In this document: piece by piece, positions 61,836-64,000 of the stretch
How positions within the stretch are numbered: the first letter of the stretch is position 1
How the letters are laid out: every line of letters begins with the position of its first letter
NCBI GenBank assembly: GCA_964592425.1
Contig: CAZQCG010000008.1
Coordinates: 62,001 to 126,000, forward strand
Direction of reading: 5' to 3'
DNA length: 64,000 nt
Origin: Viridilinea sp964592425
GTDB lineage: Bacteria > Chloroflexota > Chloroflexia > Chloroflexales > Chloroflexaceae
The notes under the pieces: model-generated
Seen by the model: only the letters and a program-made list of their open reading frames with translations
Told to the model about the DNA's origin: nothing
The model's database searches: none
Made by a program: the position numbers and the translations under genes

Positions 61836-62897
61836 TTAGCGTGGCAGAGCCGTATCAAGCAGACGTAGCCAGTTGGCACCCATGATTGAGCCAATATGGG
61901 CATCACTGAAGCCGTCCGCACTGAGGGCATCGGCGATACGGGGCAGATCGGCGATGCTATCAAGCTCTCGCGGGATAGACTCGCGGCCCAGGCCACCGTC
62001 GAGATCACTGCCAATCGCGGCGTGCAGGGCATCACCGGCGATCTGGCAGACATGGTCGATATGGCGCACCAGCAACTCAAGGCCATACTGCTGCTTCGGG
62101 GAACCGCGCTGGTATTCGGGTGCCAGGAAGCCATTAAAGAGCACCGCACCGATCACGGCATCGCGCTCAATCAAGGCTTTGATCATGCGGTCGCTAAGGT
62201 GGCGATCGGCGGTTGCGGCAGAGGCGAGGGCCCTACAGTTACTATGTGAAGCGATCAGCGGCCCATCCCAATGATCAAGGGCCTGCCAGAAACTCTGCTC
62301 GGCCATATGGCTCAGGTCGAGGATCAAGCCAGCCGGGCGCATCTCGTCAAGCAAGGTGTAGCCCAGGTCGGTCAGTGGTCCGGGCTGCCTGGTGCCGCCA
62401 CAGTAGCGGGTGGCCTGCCAGGCCGGCCCAACGATGCGCACACCCTGTTCGGCCCACCAGGAAGCCTCGGCAGGCTCGCGGATTGGGTCGCCATTCTCCA
62501 TCAGCAAGACAAGCCCTGGCGTACGATCGCCAGCAGCCCAGGCCTGGCGATGGGCAGCCAGATCGGCACGGCTGCGGATGATACGTGCTCGCCCCTGCTG
62601 CTCCCATGCAAGATAATAGTTCAGCTGAGCGTGAGCCAGCGCATGAGCCTCGGCGGGGTTGTGATAGGCAAACTCGGCTGGCAGGCTGGTCTCACGGGCA
62701 TGGGCTGGCAGGGTGAAGAGGGTTGCAAAGACCAGGCCAATGCCACCGGCCTGCAACTCAGGAAGCGCGACCGTCGCGGTATCCAGGTCGGCGGAAGGGG
62801 TAGATTCGGCGGCACGAATGGCTTGCACACCGGCAACCAGGTCACGCCCGATCACCAGGGCATTAAAAGCCATGTCAAGGTGGCCATCAACAAACAT
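61836..62897 (-). CDS. Membrane dipeptidase family (M19) dipeptidase
   Basis: A 353-residue amidohydrolase-fold enzyme. It starts MFVDGHLDMA with the zinc HxD (His6, Asp8). The bridging Glu is in LLMENGDPI, and further His ligands are in LDLSHMAEQSFW and LIASHSNCRAL. GSDLDGGLG near the end is typical. It cleaves dipeptides, including D-amino-acid containing ones. No signal peptide. It starts six bases after the stop of the next gene upstream. Confidence 0.93.
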   Translation of the reverse strand: MFVDGHLDMAFNALVIGRDLVAGVQAIRAAESTPSADLDTATVALPELQAGGIGLVFATLFTLPAHARETSLPAEFAYHNPAEAHALAHAQLNYYLAWEQQGRARIIRSRADLAAHRQAWAAGDRTPGLVLLMENGDPIREPAEASWWAEQGVRIVGPAWQATRYCGGTRQPGPLTDLGYTLLDEMRPAGLILDLSHMAEQSFWQALDHWDGPLIASHSNCRALASAATADRHLSDRMIKALIERDAVIGAVLFNGFLAPEYQRGSPKQQYGLELLVRHIDHVCQIAGDALHAAIGSDLDGGLGRESIPRELDSIADLPRIADALSADGFSDAHIGSIMGANWLRLLDTALPR

Positions 62898-62903
62898 GCG
62901 CTT

Positions 62904-64000
62904 CTACTCGGTATAAGGCAGGAAAAGGTGTTCAAAGAGCAGTTCAAAATTGGGCGATTCACTTGAAATCTGCTCATAGATCGCCACGACCCGTGCTGCC
63001 TGATCGCGACGACGCCAGATGGCCTGGGCAAAACGGTCATCGCCAACCACCCCGCGCTGCTTGAGGAAGGCGTAGAACTGTTTGAGTGAGGTGCAGATCT
63101 CACGTACCTGGCGCGTAGAGCTATTAATCACTCGGCGCGGGTAGTAGAAGAAGAGGCACTCATCAAGGGTGGCATAGTCACCTTCAGCGAGGGTGTGGCC
63201 ATAGTACGAGGCGAGAAAGTCGGCATAGACAACCAGGTCACTGGCACGGCTGCGGGCCGTAGCAGCGCTCTTACCCATCTCGATCAGATAGTCGTAGAAC
63301 TGGCGAATCAAGTCATTACTGCCAGCAAGGACATCACTAGAACCCTCAAGCTCCAACTCCTCATCCAGTTCATCAACCTCATCTTCCCAACCAGCGGACC
63401 AATCGTCGGAGAGAACCTCGGCGAATGCCGCACCTACCTGATCGGGGGGAATGATATCGATACGGGGGAAGAGCTCAGGAGCGCGGACGAGCAGCATATT
63501 CAACTGCCCGGCGATGATCACCTCGGCCTCTTCGGGACGGGCCTCACGCAGCCGGTTGGTAAGATCGGGGGGCAACAACTCAAACATCCGCGCACGGGCA
63601 GCCTCGATCACCTGTGGGTCATTGGGATCGATTTCGTCAGTTTCAAGCAGGGCATCAGGGAGCCATGTCTCATCAAGCTGCCACTCGACGGGTGACTCCT
63701 GCTCCTCAAGTGAGCCAAAAAGGAGTCGCGAGCCGAGATCGGCTTCATCATCAAGACGGCCGAAGGTGGTTGAGGCCCGTTGAACCTGGCCACTCCAGAG
63801 ACCGGCCTCTGCATCGAGTTGACGAGCGCGGCGCAGATCATACTGCAAGGTCTCAATCTCGGCAAGCAGGGCACGATCGGCAGCCTGGAAGTCGTGGGTC
63901 GGAGTAAGAGAGGCTTCAAAGACCTCATCATTGGAGAAGAGGTGCAGCGCACCAAAACGCTGACTAGTGAGGAAAATATCATCAACCAGTTGCAGGCGTC
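62904..64000 (-). CDS. Acidic protein with integrase-SAM-like C-terminus, partial
   Basis: The reading frame is open to the right edge, so at least 365 residues are coded and the start is outside. A TTG at 63848 is internal, not a start. The visible part has a long acidic section (EDEVDELDEELELEG) after an N-terminal region with FLTSQRFGALHLF. The last about 110 residues (NDLIRQFYDYLIEMGKSAATARSRASDLVVYADFLASYY) look like the SAM-like core-binding domain of tyrosine integrases, but the catalytic domain is absent. No function is assigned. Confidence 0.65.
   Translation of the reverse strand, partial: RLQLVDDIFLTSQRFGALHLFSNDEVFEASLTPTHDFQAADRALLAEIETLQYDLRRARQLDAEAGLWSGQVQRASTTFGRLDDEADLGSRLLFGSLEEQESPVEWQLDETWLPDALLETDEIDPNDPQVIEAARARMFELLPPDLTNRLREARPEEAEVIIAGQLNMLLVRAPELFPRIDIIPPDQVGAAFAEVLSDDWSAGWEDEVDELDEELELEGSSDVLAGSNDLIRQFYDYLIEMGKSAATARSRASDLVVYADFLASYYGHTLAEGDYATLDECLFFYYPRRVINSSTRQVREICTSLKQFYAFLKQRGVVGDDRFAQAIWRRRDQAARVVAIYEQISSESPNFELLFEHLFLPYTE

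Overview
This 64 kb window is about 60% GC, densely coded, and reads as the chromosome of a filamentous anoxygenic phototroph of the Chloroflexota, order Chloroflexales. I infer this from a bacteriochlorophyll a gene run on the minus strand (bchF, bchC, bchX, two small unrecognised genes, bchI, bchD), joined with typical Chloroflexota neighbours: Ser/Thr kinases carrying WD40 or beta-sandwich tails, large TPR membrane proteins, GT-C type membrane proteins and a very large RHS protein. The genus cannot be fixed from sequence alone; a relative of Oscillochloris or Chloroploca is my guess. No insertion sequence, prophage, CRISPR array or rRNA was seen, and there is one tRNA (Cys).

Layout. 1-860: the start of a nucleotide-sugar epimerase cut by the window edge, then tRNA-Cys with its own strong promoter. 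1046-9279 (plus): a secreted subtilase, a zinc alcohol dehydrogenase-like enzyme, a large TPR membrane protein and a three-gene cassette (FFLEELY-motif protein, SUMF1-domain protein, STAS-like protein). 9286-15476 (minus): WecA/TagO-like sugar-phosphate transferase, O-antigen-ligase/TPR protein, recN. 15671-18477: a small protein with a C-terminal J-like domain, an autoregulated MarR repressor, 5-formyl-THF cyclo-ligase and a phage-type RecA-like ATPase behind a strong promoter that carries an SOS-like palindrome. 18518-23323 (minus): a TolB-like lipoprotein, a GT-C-like membrane protein and a lipid kinase. 23495-27313 (plus): tyrosine recombinase, glycyl-tRNA synthetase, a small coiled-coil protein, TlyA methyltransferase. 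27394-43285 (minus): a 2009-residue NHL/RHS protein, a VTT membrane protein, a non-RD kinase, clpC, rpsA, an OmpR-type regulator and a U32 peptidase. 43505-45436 (plus): a kinase with WD40 repeats.

45426-53281 (minus) is the photosynthesis block. BchD and BchI are Mg-chelatase subunits. BchF hydrates the 3-vinyl group, BchX is the iron protein of chlorophyllide a reductase and BchC oxidises the 3-hydroxyethyl group, so the genes cover Mg insertion and the late steps that lead to BChl a. BchH, BchY and BchZ are not in the window. A GT4 glycosyltransferase is translationally coupled to bchD. The block is preceded by a 577-base AT-rich region full of palindromes and TGCAAA repeats.

53871-64000: an unknown 141-residue protein, a hybrid histidine kinase, a sugar operon (RmlD and two GT2 enzymes), an MntR-like regulator, an M61 peptidase, an M19 dipeptidase and an unfinished acidic protein with an integrase-SAM-like C-terminus.

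The most interesting observations are: (1) BchX carries an extra C-terminal domain of about 100 residues that looks like the C-terminal domain of the division protein FtsQ; (2) two small ORFs with good ribosome sites, one a single-span membrane peptide and one Trp-rich, sit between bchX and bchI; (3) the bchF upstream region shares the 9-mer TGCAAATGA with the operator in front of marR; (4) the RecA-like gene has an SOS-like box inside its promoter.
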